Shown here: in pieces, positions 53,912-63,848 of the stretch
How positions within the stretch are numbered: position 1 is the stretch's first letter
Layout: every line of letters starts with the position of its first letter
Assembly: GCA_963835465.1 (NCBI GenBank)
Contig: CAWIFR010000005.1
Location: 1 to 64,000 of the forward strand
Length of the DNA: 64,000 bases
Direction: 5' to 3'
Source: Bog-756 sp963835465
GTDB lineage: Bacteria; Actinomycetota; Acidimicrobiia; Acidimicrobiales; RAAP-2
Position numbers and translations under genes: made by a program
The notes under the pieces: model-generated
What the model was told of the DNA's origin: nothing
The model's input: the letters and a program-made list of their open reading frames with translations, nothing else
The model's database searches: none

Positions 53912-55421
53912 ATGAGTAGCACGGCGGAGTCCGAGCTCTTCACCGCCACCGACCCGGAGCTCCATCCCGTGCTCGCCGGGTCCGACGCCCTCCAGCCCCA
54001 CGTGATCGTGCTGTTCGGAGCCACCGGGGACCTGGCCCGTCGCAAACTGCTGCCCGGCCTGCTCCGGCTCTCCGACTCCGGGCTGCTCCCCGAGTACCGG
54101 ATCATCGGCACCTCCCTGGAGGAGATGAGCGAGGCCGACTTCCACGACTTCGCCCTGCAGGCCTGCCGCGAGTTCGCCCGCCAGGACATCGTGGACGGCC
54201 ACTGGCCCCAGTTCCAGGGGCGCCTCCACTTCGTCACCCAGGCGCACGGCCCCGGAGCCCTGTCGGAGGCGGTGGACCGGGCCGAGGCCCTACTGAAGGG
54301 CGAGGCCCGGCGCCTCCACTACCTGAGCATCCCCCCCTCGGCCGCCCACGCCGTGGTGTCCACCCTCGGCGAGGCCGATCTGGTCGAGCGGTCCCGGATC
54401 ATCATGGAGAAGCCCTTCGGGACCAACCTGGAGTCCGCCAAGGTCCTCAACGACGCGGTCCACGGGGTCTTCTACCCCGATCAGGTGTACCGGATCGACC
54501 ACTTCCTGGGCAAGGAGGCGGCCCAGAACATCCTCGCCTTCCGCTTCGCCAACGGGCTGTTCGAGCCCATCTGGAACCGCAACCACATCGACCACGTGCA
54601 GATCGACGTCCCCGAGACCCTCTCGGTCGACTCCCGGGCCAGCTTCTACGAGGGCACCGGAGCCTTCCGGGACATGGTGGTGACCCACCTCTTCCAGGTC
54701 CTGGCCTTCATGGCGATGGAACCGCCGACGTCGCTCGAGCCGCGGTCGATCAGCGAGGAGAAGAACAAGGTCTTCCGGTCGATGTGCCCCATCGACGTCG
54801 ACCCAGGTGGTCCGGGGGCAGTACGAGGGCTACCGCTCGATCCCCGGTGTGGCCGAGGACTCCCAGACCGAGACGTTCATCGCCCTGAGATGCGAGATCG
54901 ACAACTGGCGGTGGGCCGGGGTCCCGTTCTACCTCCGCACCGGGAAGAACCTGGCCCAAGGGGCGCGCATCATCTCCATCGCCTTCCGGGAGCCCCCGAA
55001 GAGCATGTTCCCGACCGACTCGGGCATCGGCGCCCACGGGCCGGACCACCTCACCTTCGACCTGGCCGACTCCTCCAAGCTGTCCCTCTCCTTCTACGGC
55101 AAGCGGCCGGGGCCGGGCATGCAGCTCGACAAGCTGAGCCTGCAGTTCGCCCTGCACGAGACCGAGCACGAGACCGACGTGCTCGAGGCCTACGAGCGCC
55201 TGATCCACGACGCCATGAGCGGCGACTCCACACTGTTCACCGCGGCCGAGGACATCGAACGGCTGTGGGAGCTGTCCGCCCCACTGCTGGAGGATCCGCC
55301 CGAGGTGGAGTTCTACCAGCCGGGGTCCTGGGGACCGCCGGGGATCCATGACCTGATCCAACCCAACGCCTGGCGGCTGCCCTTCGAGCGCGGTTGGCGC
55401 AAGGCCGACCGACCGGGCTGA
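53912..55421 (+). CDS. zwf: Glucose-6-phosphate 1-dehydrogenase (one frameshift)
   Basis: About 503 residues from ATG 53912. Nucleotide-binding VIVLFGATGDLARRKLLPGL; active-site RIDHFLGKE with the catalytic His nearby; substrate region SASFYEGTGAFRDMV-like (ASFYEGTGAFRDMVVTHLF). The frame breaks near 54806 between IDVDP and VVRGQYEGY; the C-terminal part (VPFYLRTGKNLA, IHDAMSGDSTLFTAAED) is intact. It oxidises glucose-6-phosphate with NADP+ in the cytosol, feeding the pentose phosphate route. Likely intact in the organism. Confidence 0.9.
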
Positions 55422-55494
55422 GTCCGATCGGCCCCGTCTCGCCCCCGCGGCCACCTGAGTCGGCCGGCACCCACCCACCCGGCCCCGCCGGACC

Positions 55495-56069
55495 TCACGG
55501 CCCGTCGGGACGGTCGTCCACCACCCGCCAGCAGTACCAGGCCACCAGGCTCCGGTAGGGGCGGAACGGCTCCCCGAGCTCGGTGAGCTCCTTCGGACCG
55601 GGGGTACCGTCGAGACCCCAGGCCCGACCGAAGCCGGCCCGAACCCCGTAGTCGCCGGTCGGCCAGACATCGAGACGACCCAGTGTCCCGAGCAGGAACA
55701 TCTGGGCCGTCCAGGGACCGATGCCCCGGACCTGGGTGAGGTGGTCGACCACCTCCTCGTCGGACAGCCGGCCGATCCGCTCGAGGGCGATCCGCCCGTC
55801 GGCCACCTGGCCGGCGAGGTCCCGGATGGACGAGGCCTTGGCCCGGCTCAGGCCGGCATGAGGCCAGCAGTTGGTCAGGGGCCGACCAGCACGGTCCCGG
55901 GTGTCACGATCCCGCCCAGCGCCGCCACGAACCGGCCGTGGATGGTGGCGGCCGCCCGCCCGGCCAGCTGCTGGTAGACGATGATCTCGGCCAGCGACTC
56001 GAAGCGGCGGTCGGACCGCACGGGACGACGGATGGGCGGCGGGCCGTGGCGTTCGACGAGGGAGGCCAT
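55495..56069 (-). CDS. HhH-GPD DNA glycosylase, AlkA-type (frameshifted)
   Basis: The N-terminal half (FESLAEIIVYQQLAGRAAAT) and C-terminal half (LSRAKASSIRDLAGQVADG) lie in two frames; the change is near 55880. The helix-hairpin-helix is VRGIGPWTAQMFLLG, and the catalytic Asp is in VWPTGDYGVRAGFGRA. It removes alkylated bases such as 3-methyladenine. The start is uncertain; similarity continues a little upstream of 56069 in other frames, so another indel is likely near 56075. Confidence 0.78.
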
Positions 56070-56266
56070 GCACCGGATCCAGGGCGGCAGAGGTGGGCGG
56101 TGGCCTCGCGCATCGACGGTCGGGGCACGCCACGATGATGCCACCGGTGCCCTCGCCGTCGTCAACCCGGCCATCCGCCAGGAGATCCCCACCCCGTGGC
56201 GGCGCCGGTCGACCGTTAGGATCCCGAGGACGGCCGGCCCTCGCCCGGGGGGACACAAGGAGCGCG

Positions 56267-57062
56267 ATGACATCAGCACACCAGACCTCAGAGTCGGCAC
56301 TGCACGGAAAGGTGGCCGTCGTGACGGGTGGCAACACCGGCATCGGCAGGGCCGTGGTCCTGGCCCTCGCCGCCCAGGGCGCCACCATCGTCATCGACTA
56401 CATCGCCAACGAGGGCGCCGAGCACGAGGTCGAGCAGCAGGTCCGCGACCTCGGTGACCAGGTGGTCGGGGTCAAGGCCGACGTGAGCAAGGTGGCCGAC
56501 CTGACCCTGCTGGTGGACACGGCGGTCTCCACCTTCGGGCAGCTCGACATCATGGTCAACAACGCCGGCATCGAGACCCGGACCTCGATTCTCGACACCA
56601 CCGAGGAGCAGTACGGCAAGGTGCTGGACATCAACCTGAAGAGCGCCTTCTTCGGCACCCAGCTGGCGGCCAAGCAGATGATCGCCCAGGGCCACGGCGG
56701 CCGGATCATCAACATGACCTCGGTGCACGAGGACTGGCCCATGCCCGGCAACACCGCCTACTGCCTGTCCAAGGGCGGAATGCGGATGCTGACCCGAACG
56801 GCCGGGCGTGGAGCTGGCCCCCCACGACATCCTGGTCGTCGGTGTCGGCCCGGGTGCTGTGAACACGCCCATCAACGCCGCCACGGTGGCCGACCCCGCC
56901 CAGCTGGCCACCCTCGACGCCGCCATTCCCATCGGCCGGCTGGCCGAGCCCGGGGAGATCGCCAGCCTGGTGGCCTTCCTGGCCGGCGACGGAGCGAGCT
57001 ACATCACCGCCACCACCATCTTCGCCGACGGGGGCATCATGCAGTCGAGCCCCGGACTCTGA
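56267..57062 (+). CDS. SDR-family oxidoreductase, glucose-1-dehydrogenase-like (one frameshift)
   Basis: About 265 residues. ATG 56267 follows AAGGAG. TGGNTGIGRAVVLALAAQG (cofactor), NNAGIETR, catalytic Tyr-Lys in AYCLSKGGMRMLTRT, and after a frame change near 56810 the C-terminal GAVNTPINAATVADP and ADGGIMQSSPGL. NAD(P)-dependent alcohol/sugar dehydrogenase type; substrate not certain. Located near zwf on the same strand. Confidence 0.83.
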
Positions 57063-57064
57063 TC

Positions 57065-57534
57065 GTGGGCGGGGACGTGGTCTCCTGTGAGCGGATCATC
57101 CCCGCTCCCCCCGAGGCGATCTTCGCCGTGCTGGCCGACGCCTCGCGGCACCTCGAGTTCGACGGATCCGGCCAGTTGCGGGGGGTGAAGGCCGGGGTCC
57201 CCGAGCGGCTGTGCGCTCGGGGCGACGTTCGGGATGTCCATGCACCTGGGCATGGGCTACTCGATGGTCAACACCGTGATCGAGTTCGAGGAGAATCGGC
57301 GGATCGCCTGGCAGGCCACCCTGGCCGGCTTCGGGGGCCGGTTCCTGGGCGGCAGGATCTGGCGGTACGAGCTCGAGCCGGTGGAGGGCGGCACCCGGGT
57401 CCGCGAGAGCTGGGACATCTCCCAGGACCACCAACGGCTGCTTCTCCGGCACGGCATGGTGGCCAGGGCCACCGCGGCCAATCTCGAGCAGTCGCTGGGT
57501 CGACTGGAGGAGCTGACGGCCCCGCGCCGCCTGA
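57065..57534 (+). CDS. SRPBCC-family protein (frameshifted)
   Basis: Start at GTG 57065 (VGGDVVSCERIIPAPPEAIF). The first part (FAVLADASRHLEFDGSGQLR) and the second (MGYSMVNTVIEFEENRRIAW) lie in different frames, with a change near 57225. A second indel in the CCCC run near 57520 would expose the TGA at 57532; without it the frame overlaps the next gene. The START-like fold binds hydrophobic ligands. Starts 2 bp after the SDR stop. Confidence 0.65.
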
Positions 57535-57573
57535 GTGCGGAAGATCCCGGGTCGGAACGGTGTTGGACCGACC

Positions 57574-58597
57574 ATGGTGCCCCTGTCCGTCCTCGACCTG
57601 GCCACCGTGGCCAAGGGATTCACCCCGGCCGACGCCTTGGCCGACACCACCCGGCTGGCCGGGGTCATCGAGCAGTTGGGCTACCGGCGGATGTGGGTTG
57701 CCGAGCACCACGGGATGCCGGCAGTGGCCAGTTCCGCCCCGGCCGTGCTCATCGGCCACCTGGCTGACGCCACCACCACGCTGCGCGTGGGGGCCGGGGG
57801 GGTCATGTTGCCCAACCACGCGCCGTTGGTCATCGCCGAGCAGTTCGCCACGTTGGAGGCGCTGCACCCGGGTCGCATCGACCTCGGCCTCGGCCGCGCC
57901 CCGGGCACCGATCAGGTCACGGCCCGCGCCCTCCGGCGGGTGGCCGACACGGGGCCCGACACCTTCCCCCAGGACGTCGTGGAGCTGATCAACTACCTGG
58001 CCGACAGCGACGAACCGGTGCCCCATCCGGCCCCGGTGCCGGGGCGCGGGTACCTGCCCGAGGTCTGGCTGCTCGGATCGTCAACCTTCAGCGCCCAGCT
58101 GGCCGGGCTGCTCGGCCTGCCCTTCTCCTTCGCCTACCACTTCGCCCCTGACCTCCTGGACCAGGCCGTCGAGCAGTACCGGAGCAGGTTCCGCCCCTCG
58201 GTGCTGCTGGCCGAGCCCTACTTCATGCCCGCGGTCTCCGTGCTGTGCGCCCCGACCGAGGAGGAGGCCGCGGTGGCTGTCGGGACCCTCGGCCCTCAGC
58301 ACCTTGCAGCTCCGGACCGGCCGCTTGGGCCCAGTGCCCTCGCCCGAGGAGGCCGCCGCCTACCGCTATACCGACCAGGAGCGGGCGTTCGTCGAGTCCA
58401 CGGCGTCCACCCACCTGATCGGGGAGCCGGAGTCGGTCCACGCCGGCCTCGTCGAGTTGCAGGCTCGCACCGGCGCCGACGAACTCATGCTCTCCACCCG
58501 GGCCCACTCCGTGGAAGCCCGGATCCAGTCCCTCACCCTGGTGGCCGACCGGTGGCCCATGGGTGCGGTGACCGTCGACACCGCCACCGCGGTCTGA
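57574..58597 (+). CDS. LLM-class flavin-dependent oxidoreductase (one frameshift)
   Basis: About 340 residues. Luciferase-like barrel: LSVLDLATVAKGFTPADALA, YRRMWVAEHHGMPAVAS, VGAGGVMLPNHAPLVIAEQF and GLGRAPGTDQVTARAL. The frame breaks near 58305; the C-terminal helices (LVELQARTGADELMLSTRA) continue in another frame. The MsnO8/alkanal-monooxygenase-like subgroup uses FMN. Substrate unknown. Confidence 0.85.
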
Positions 58598-58627
58598 CCC
58601 GCCGGCCCCGGGGGTCGGTCCCTGAGC

Positions 58628-59572
58628 TCACAGCGAGGCGCAGTGGGGCAGCACCTCCTCGGCGATCAGCGCCAAGTGGTCGAGGTCGCCGAGGTCGAGG
58701 ATCTGCAGATAGACGCGCTCGGCCCCCACGCCGGCGTAGGTGGCCAGCTTGGCCACCACCTCGTCGGGCGAGCCGCACAGGCCGTTGGCACGCAGCTCCC
58801 CGACCTCGCGACCGATGGCATCGGCCCGGGCCGACACCTCGGCCTCGGTGCGGCCGCAGCAGATGACCTGGGCCGCCGAGAAGGCCATCGAGGCGGTATC
58901 CCGGCCCTGGGCCCCGCAGGCCAGCCGCACCCGTTCGAACTGGGTGCCGGTCTCCTCCAGTGACGAGAAGGCCAGGTTGAACTCGGCGGCGTAGGTGGCC
59001 GCCAGCCGGGGGGTTCGCTTGGCCCCGTGGCCGCCCACGATGATCGGCGGCCCGGGCCGTTGCACCGGCTTGGGCAGGGCCGGGCTGTCCACCATCTGGT
59101 AGTGGTGGCCCTCCAGGGTGAAAGTGGCCCCGTCCGGCGTGCCCCAGAGGCCGGTGATCAGGGCCAGCTGCTCCTCGAGGCGCTCGAAGCGCTCGACCAC
59201 CGGGGGGAAGGGAATCCCGTAGGCGGTGTGCTCGGACTCGTACCAGCCGGCCCCGAGGCCCAGCTCCACCCGGCCACCCGACATGGCATCGACCCCGGCC
59301 ACGGTGATGGCCAGGGGCCCAGGGAGCCGGAAGGTGGCCGAGGTGACCAGTGTGCCGAGCCGTATCCGCGACGTGTCGCGGGCGATGCCGGCCAGCGTGG
59401 TCCAGGCGTCGCTCGGACCGGGCAGCCCGCTGGCATCGCCCATGGACTGGTAGTGGTCACTTCGGAAGAAGGCATCGAAGCCCAAGGACTCGGAGGCCCG
59501 GGCCACGGCGACCAGGGTGTCGTAGGAGGCCCCCTGTTGGGGCTCGGTGAAGATGCGCAGCAGCATCTCCAC
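58628..59572 (-). CDS. LLM-class F420-dependent oxidoreductase
   Basis: 314 residues, intact. YDTLVAVARASESLGFDAFF, SDHYQSMGDASGLPGPSDAW, RIRLGTLVTSATFRLPGPLA and LGLGAGWYESEHTAYGIPFP are typical of the F420-type (LLM, TIGR03560-like) group, and PGPPIIVGGHGAKRTPRLAA follows. It reduces or oxidises a ring or carbonyl substrate using F420. Convergent with the preceding FMN-type member. Confidence 0.88.
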   Translation of the reverse strand: MEMLLRIFTEPQQGASYDTLVAVARASESLGFDAFFRSDHYQSMGDASGLPGPSDAWTTLAGIARDTSRIRLGTLVTSATFRLPGPLAITVAGVDAMSGGRVELGLGAGWYESEHTAYGIPFPPVVERFERLEEQLALITGLWGTPDGATFTLEGHHYQMVDSPALPKPVQRPGPPIIVGGHGAKRTPRLAATYAAEFNLAFSSLEETGTQFERVRLACGAQGRDTASMAFSAAQVICCGRTEAEVSARADAIGREVGELRANGLCGSPDEVVAKLATYAGVGAERVYLQILDLGDLDHLALIAEEVLPHCASL

Positions 59573-59619
59573 TGTCTAGCCGGGAGGGGCCACCGCCAGC
59601 GCATGGGGCGGCGGGCGGC

Positions 59620-61309
59620 TCAGCCCACGCCCGGCGCCGCGCCGATCACGCCTTCGTCGAACTCGGCGTCACCGGCACCTGACACCCCACCCCCCATGGC
59701 CACGTCCTCACTCGGGCGCTCCAGGCCCGAGGTCGACCGCAGCCCCACCTCCTTCAGGAACAGGGTCAGCGCGAACATCACCGTGGCCAGCGGCACACCG
59801 AGCAAGAAGACGGCATGGAGGGAGCGCACGAAGGACTCGAGGATGCCCGTGCTGGACCGCGGGAGGGAAGGTGTGGAGCTGGGCCGGGCTCATGGAGAAG
59901 CTGCCGTTCACGTGGATGGACGAGCCGTTGGCCCCCGGCACGAGACTGGCGATCCAGTGGCTCAACCGGGCGATGAAGACGGCACCGAAGAGTGCCGTGC
60001 CGAACGCCCCACCGAGGGAGCGGAAGAAGGTGACCGCCGCGGTGGCCGCACCCATCTGAGAGGGGGGCACGGCGTTCTGGACGGCGAGCACCATGACCTG
60101 CATGGTCATGCCCATCCCGGCACCAAGGACGATGACGTAGAGGCTCATGGTCAGGTGCGGGGTGTGCAGCGAGAGTCGCGAGAGCAGCCACATGCCCAGG
60201 ATGACCAGGACGGAGCCGACGACGGGAAAGATCTTGTAGCGGCCGGTGCGGGAGACCATCTGTCCCGAGAAGACCGAGGCGCCGAGCACGCCCATCATCA
60301 TGGGAATCATCAGCAGGCCCGACACCATGGCGGACACCCCGTCCACCAGTTGCAGGTAGAGCGGCAGGTAGATGATGGCCCCGAACATGATCATCGACAG
60401 CAGGAAGGAGACCGAGGTCGACACCCGGAAGATCCCGATGCCGTAGAGGTTCGGAGGCAGGATGGGCTCGGCGGCCTTCCGTTCCCAGAGCACGAAGGCC
60501 ACGATAAGGACGACGGCGATGACCGACAGGCCGACGATCACCGAGGACCCCCAGGCGTACTGGACGCCTCCCCACACGGTGACCAGCAGCGCAGCGGTCA
60601 CGCCGAACAGCATGAGGGCGGAGCCCAGGTAGTCGATCTTGTGCACCTGCTTGCGGAAGGGCAGCTTCAATACCGCGGACGTCACCACCAGGGCCACGAT
60701 GCCGATCGGGAGGTTGATGTAGAAGATCCAGCGCCAGCTCAGGTTGTCGGTGAACACCCCGCCGAGGAGGGGACCGGCCACCGAGGACAGGGCGAAGGTG
60801 GCCCCGAAGTAACCCTGGTATCTGCCGCGTTCCCGAGGGGACACGACGTCGGCGATGATGGTGAACGCCAGCGCCATGAGGCCGCCGGCGCCCAGGCCCT
60901 GGATGCCTCGGAAGGCGATGAGCTCTCCCATGTTCTGACTGAGGCCGGCCAGCGCCGATCCGACCAGGAAGATGACGATGGCGATCTGGAACAGGCCCTT
61001 GCGGCCGAACTGATCGGACAGCTTCCCGTAGAGGGGGGTGGAGATCGTCGAGGTCAACAGATAGGCGGTGACCACCCAGCTGATGTGGTTGAGGCCGTGC
61101 AGGCTGTTCACGATGGTGGGGAGGGCGGTCCCCACGATGGTCTGGTCGAGGGCGGCCAGGAACATGCCGATCATCAGCCCGCTGAAGACGATGAGGATCT
61201 GGCGGTGGGTCAGGGCCGCCACCGGACCCGTGCTCGTCGCCGGCGGGATGGCCGCGTCGGACGTCGGGGCCGTCTGATCCTCGGGGCGCGACGGGCTGTC
61301 GATGCTCAC
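59620..61309 (-). CDS. DHA2-family MFS multidrug exporter (one frameshift)
   Basis: About 560 residues from GTG 61309 (VSIDSPSRPEDQ), which overlaps the MarR stop by 4 bp. MFS motifs: MFLAALDQTIVGTALPTIV, GKLSDQFGRKGLFQIAIVIF, AFRGIQGLGAGGLMALAFTI and WRWIFYINLPIGIVALVV. Fourteen helices. The last helix (LHAVFLLGVPLATVMFALTL) is in another frame after a change near 59860. Proton-driven drug export, controlled by MarR upstream. Confidence 0.87.
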
Positions 61310-61821
61310 TGGCCCACTCCCCTGGCGTGCTGTTCGCGAGTGCGGTGGAGCCCTGCCTCGAGGCGCACGAGGCCGCGGGTCAGCGCGTTGCGCTCCTCGT
61401 CGGTCCAGCCGTCGATGACCTCGGCCAGAGCCTGGCGCCGAGCTTCGGACACCGTCTCCAGGACGGCCCGACCCCGTTCGGAGAGGCTGAGCAACGACGC
61501 CCGGCCGTCGTCGGGGTCGGGGACCTTGACCACCAGGCCGATGGCCACCAGGTCGCGCATCTGCCGGCTCACCGTCGACAGGTCGAGCTCCACGGTGTCG
61601 GCCAGCTCCGAGAGCCGGATCGGGGCCTGGCTGGAGAGCCGGACCAGGAGCCAGTAGCCGGCCCGGTCCACCGACCTCCCGCCGGTGAGGTCGCCCGGTG
61701 GGACCTCCAGTCGAAGGATGGCCCGGGCCACCTGGGTCAGCGAGCGCTCCAGCTCGGCCGAGACGAGGCACGTGGGCTGGCCAGCCGTCACTTCCTCGAT
61801 AGGGGTCGTCGTTGGTGTCAC
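61306..61821 (-). CDS. MarR-family transcriptional regulator
   Basis: About 171 residues from GTG 61821 (VTPTTTPIEEV), preceded by GAGAGGACC. Winged helix: PIRLSELADTVELDLSTVSR, QMRDLVAIGLVVKVPDPDDG and the wing RASLLSLSERGR. It forms an operon with the DHA2 exporter and probably represses it until a drug binds. A palindrome lies upstream. Confidence 0.88.
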   Translation of the reverse strand: MTPTTTPIEEVTAGQPTCLVSAELERSLTQVARAILRLEVPPGDLTGGRSVDRAGYWLLVRLSSQAPIRLSELADTVELDLSTVSRQMRDLVAIGLVVKVPDPDDGRASLLSLSERGRAVLETVSEARRQALAEVIDGWTDEERNALTRGLVRLEAGLHRTREQHARGVGQ

Positions 61822-61869
61822 AGGTCCTCTCGTGTCGGGCTCTGATCCACCCGTGCCCGCCAGCAATAT

Positions 61870-61882
61870 GCTTGTAACAAGC
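61870..61882. promoter_or_regulatory. MarR operator-like palindrome
   Basis: GCTTGTAACAAGC, a perfect 6-bp inverted repeat around one base, about 50 bp upstream of the MarR start. Confidence 0.55.
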
Positions 61883-61917
61883 AACTATATCATCACCCGA
61901 GAGGACCGTGTGCGCCC

Positions 61918-62355
61918 TCACTCCGCTCGGTGCAGCAGGAACGTGCCGGTGGACCGACTGACCAGTCGCTCGCGGTCGTCCGTCACCGTGGCCTCGGCGT
62001 ACGCCACCTGGCGGGCCAGGCGCACCACCTCACCCCGGAGGCGGTAGCGCTCCCCCAACAGGGCGGGGCGCATGGTCTCCACCTTCATCTCCAGGGTGGC
62101 GCGGGTCCGGTCTCGGCCGGCCAGGGCCGAGTTGATGGCGAAGTTCATGGCTGCGTCGAGGAGCAGGCCGTGCACCCCCGCTTGGACGATCCCGTGGGGG
62201 TTGCAGGCGGCACCGGTGGGGACCAGGGTGCCGGTCACCCAGCCCAAGTCCTCGCCGTCGACCCCGTAATCGTCGAACGAGCCCCCGACCGTGCCGATGA
62301 GCTCCATGCCGCCGTCGCCGAGCCATCGGTCCATGTCCTTGATCCGACCGGTCAT
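61918..62355 (-). CDS. PaaI-family hot-dog thioesterase
   Basis: 145 residues from ATG 62355; an upstream start at 62379 is possible. Hot-dog pattern: LVPTGAACNPHGIVQAGVHG (with the HGG-like HG), LLLDAAMNFAINSALAG, TLEMKVETMRPALLGERYR and VVRLARQVAYAEATVTDD. It likely cleaves acyl-CoA thioesters. Divergent from the thiolase gene with a shared operator-like site, so co-regulation is plausible. Confidence 0.85.
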   Translation of the reverse strand: MTGRIKDMDRWLGDGGMELIGTVGGSFDDYGVDGEDLGWVTGTLVPTGAACNPHGIVQAGVHGLLLDAAMNFAINSALAGRDRTRATLEMKVETMRPALLGERYRLRGEVVRLARQVAYAEATVTDDRERLVSRSTGTFLLHRAE

Positions 62356-62456
62356 GTCCCGACCGTAGCGCCGGGCCACGTCGGCGCCGGACCGGAAGGC
62401 CGAGAATTCGGTTGGACAGGGTCGTCCGGACGGGTACGATCAGACCGTGAGAGTTT

Positions 62457-62474
62457 CTTGACCGAGTGGTCAAG
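62457..62474. promoter_or_regulatory. Inverted repeat between thioesterase and thiolase genes
   Basis: CTTGACC-GAGT-GGTCAAG, a perfect 7-bp inverted repeat in the divergent promoter region. The TGACC...GGTCA form is common for TetR regulators of fatty-acid genes. No regulator is adjacent. Confidence 0.6.
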
Positions 62475-62566
62475 TTTTCATCCACGGCCGGGGCGGACCG
62501 TTCCGACCTCTGACCATGAGCCCCGGCCGGCAGGCGGCAGTCCGCCGGACCGGAAAGGAGACCGTT

Positions 62567-63748
62567 ATGACCGATGCCGTCATCGTCGACGCAGTCCGCA
62601 CCCCCGGGGGGAAGCGGAACGGGAAGCTGCGCAACTGGCACGCAGCCGACCTGGGATCAGAGCCGCTGAAGGCCCTGGTGGAGCGGAACGACCTCGACCC
62701 GGCCCTGGTCGACGACGTGATCATGGGCTGCGTGATGCAGGTGGGTGAGCAGTCCCTCAATGTCGGACGCAATGCCGTCCTGGCCGCGGGGTATCCCGAA
62801 TCCGTCCCGGCCACCACCATCGACCGCCAGTGCGGCTCCTCCCAGCAGGCCCTCCATTTCGGAGCCCAGGGCGTCATCGCCGGGGCGTACGACATCGTCA
62901 TCGGGGGCGGCGTCGAAGTCATGACCCGGACCCCCATGGGCTCGTCGGTCGTGCGGGACCTGGGCTACCCCTTCGGTCCCCGCATGATGAATCGATACGC
63001 CGAGCGGGGCGGGCTGGTCGGCCAAGGTGAGGGTGCCGAGCTCATTGCCGAGCAGTGGGGCATCAGCCGCGAAGCGCTCGACGAGTACTCGGTCCGCTCC
63101 CATCAGCGGGCCGCCCAGGCCACGGCCGAGGGCCGGTTCGAGCGCGAGCTGATCCCGGTGGCGGTGAAGGACGACGACCGGGCCGACACCGACGAGCTGA
63201 TCACCGCCGACGAGGGCATCCGGCCCGACTCCTCGGTCGAGACCCTGGCCAACCTGAAGCCGGCCTTCCGGCCCGAGAACGGACGGGTGACCGCCGGCAA
63301 CTCATCCCAGATCACCGACGGCGCCTCTGGCGTCCTCATCATGAGCGAGGAGAAGGCCAACGCCCTCAGCCTCACCCCCCGCGCCCGGTTCCACGCCTTC
63401 GCCGTGGCCGGCAGCGATCCCATCACCATGCTCACCGGGCCGATCCCCGCCACCAAGTCGGTGCTGGAGAAGGCCAAGCTCACCCTGGACGACATTGATG
63501 TCATCGAGATCAACGAGGCCTTCGCCTCGGTCGTCCTGGCCTGGGAGAAGGAGTTCGGCGCCGACCTGAGCAAGGTCAACGTGAACGGTGGGGCCATCGC
63601 CCTCGGCCATCCCCTCGGTGCCTCGGGCGCCAAGCTCATGGCCACCCTGCTCAACGAGCTGGAGCGGACCCAGGGTCGCTACGGCCTCCTCACCATGTGT
63701 GAGGGCGGCGGCATGGCCAACGCCACCATCATCGAGCGGCTGGGCTGA
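62567..63748 (+). CDS. Thiolase (acetyl-CoA acyltransferase)
   Basis: 393 residues, intact. ATG 62567 follows GGAAAGGAG. The thiolase triad is present: Cys 89 in TTIDRQCGSSQQALHFGAQG, His 348 in NGGAIALGHPLGASGAK and Cys 378 in LTMCEGGGMANATIIERLG; also EINEAFASVVLAW. It cleaves 3-ketoacyl-CoA or condenses acetyl-CoA in the cytosol. The divergent thioesterase and operator suggest fatty-acid metabolism. A strong terminator follows. Confidence 0.93.
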   Translation: MTDAVIVDAVRTPGGKRNGKLRNWHAADLGSEPLKALVERNDLDPALVDDVIMGCVMQVGEQSLNVGRNAVLAAGYPESVPATTIDRQCGSSQQALHFGAQGVIAGAYDIVIGGGVEVMTRTPMGSSVVRDLGYPFGPRMMNRYAERGGLVGQGEGAELIAEQWGISREALDEYSVRSHQRAAQATAEGRFERELIPVAVKDDDRADTDELITADEGIRPDSSVETLANLKPAFRPENGRVTAGNSSQITDGASGVLIMSEEKANALSLTPRARFHAFAVAGSDPITMLTGPIPATKSVLEKAKLTLDDIDVIEINEAFASVVLAWEKEFGADLSKVNVNGGAIALGHPLGASGAKLMATLLNELERTQGRYGLLTMCEGGGMANATIIERLG

Positions 63749-63785
63749 ACCCGCCGGCGGGGTGGCCCCCGCCTCCATCAGCACC

Positions 63786-63819
63786 GGAGAGGACCGGCCC
63801 TTCGGGGCCGGTCCTCTCC
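63786..63819. terminator. Long UUCG-capped hairpin terminator
   Basis: A perfect 15-bp stem, GGAGAGGACCGGCCC / GGGCCGGTCCTCTCC, with a TTCG tetraloop. No T-tract follows, as is usual in actinomycetes. It separates the thiolase from the convergent crgA-like gene. Confidence 0.8.
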
Positions 63820-63848
63820 GCAGCGGCAAGCTTCGGGTCGGTACCCCG

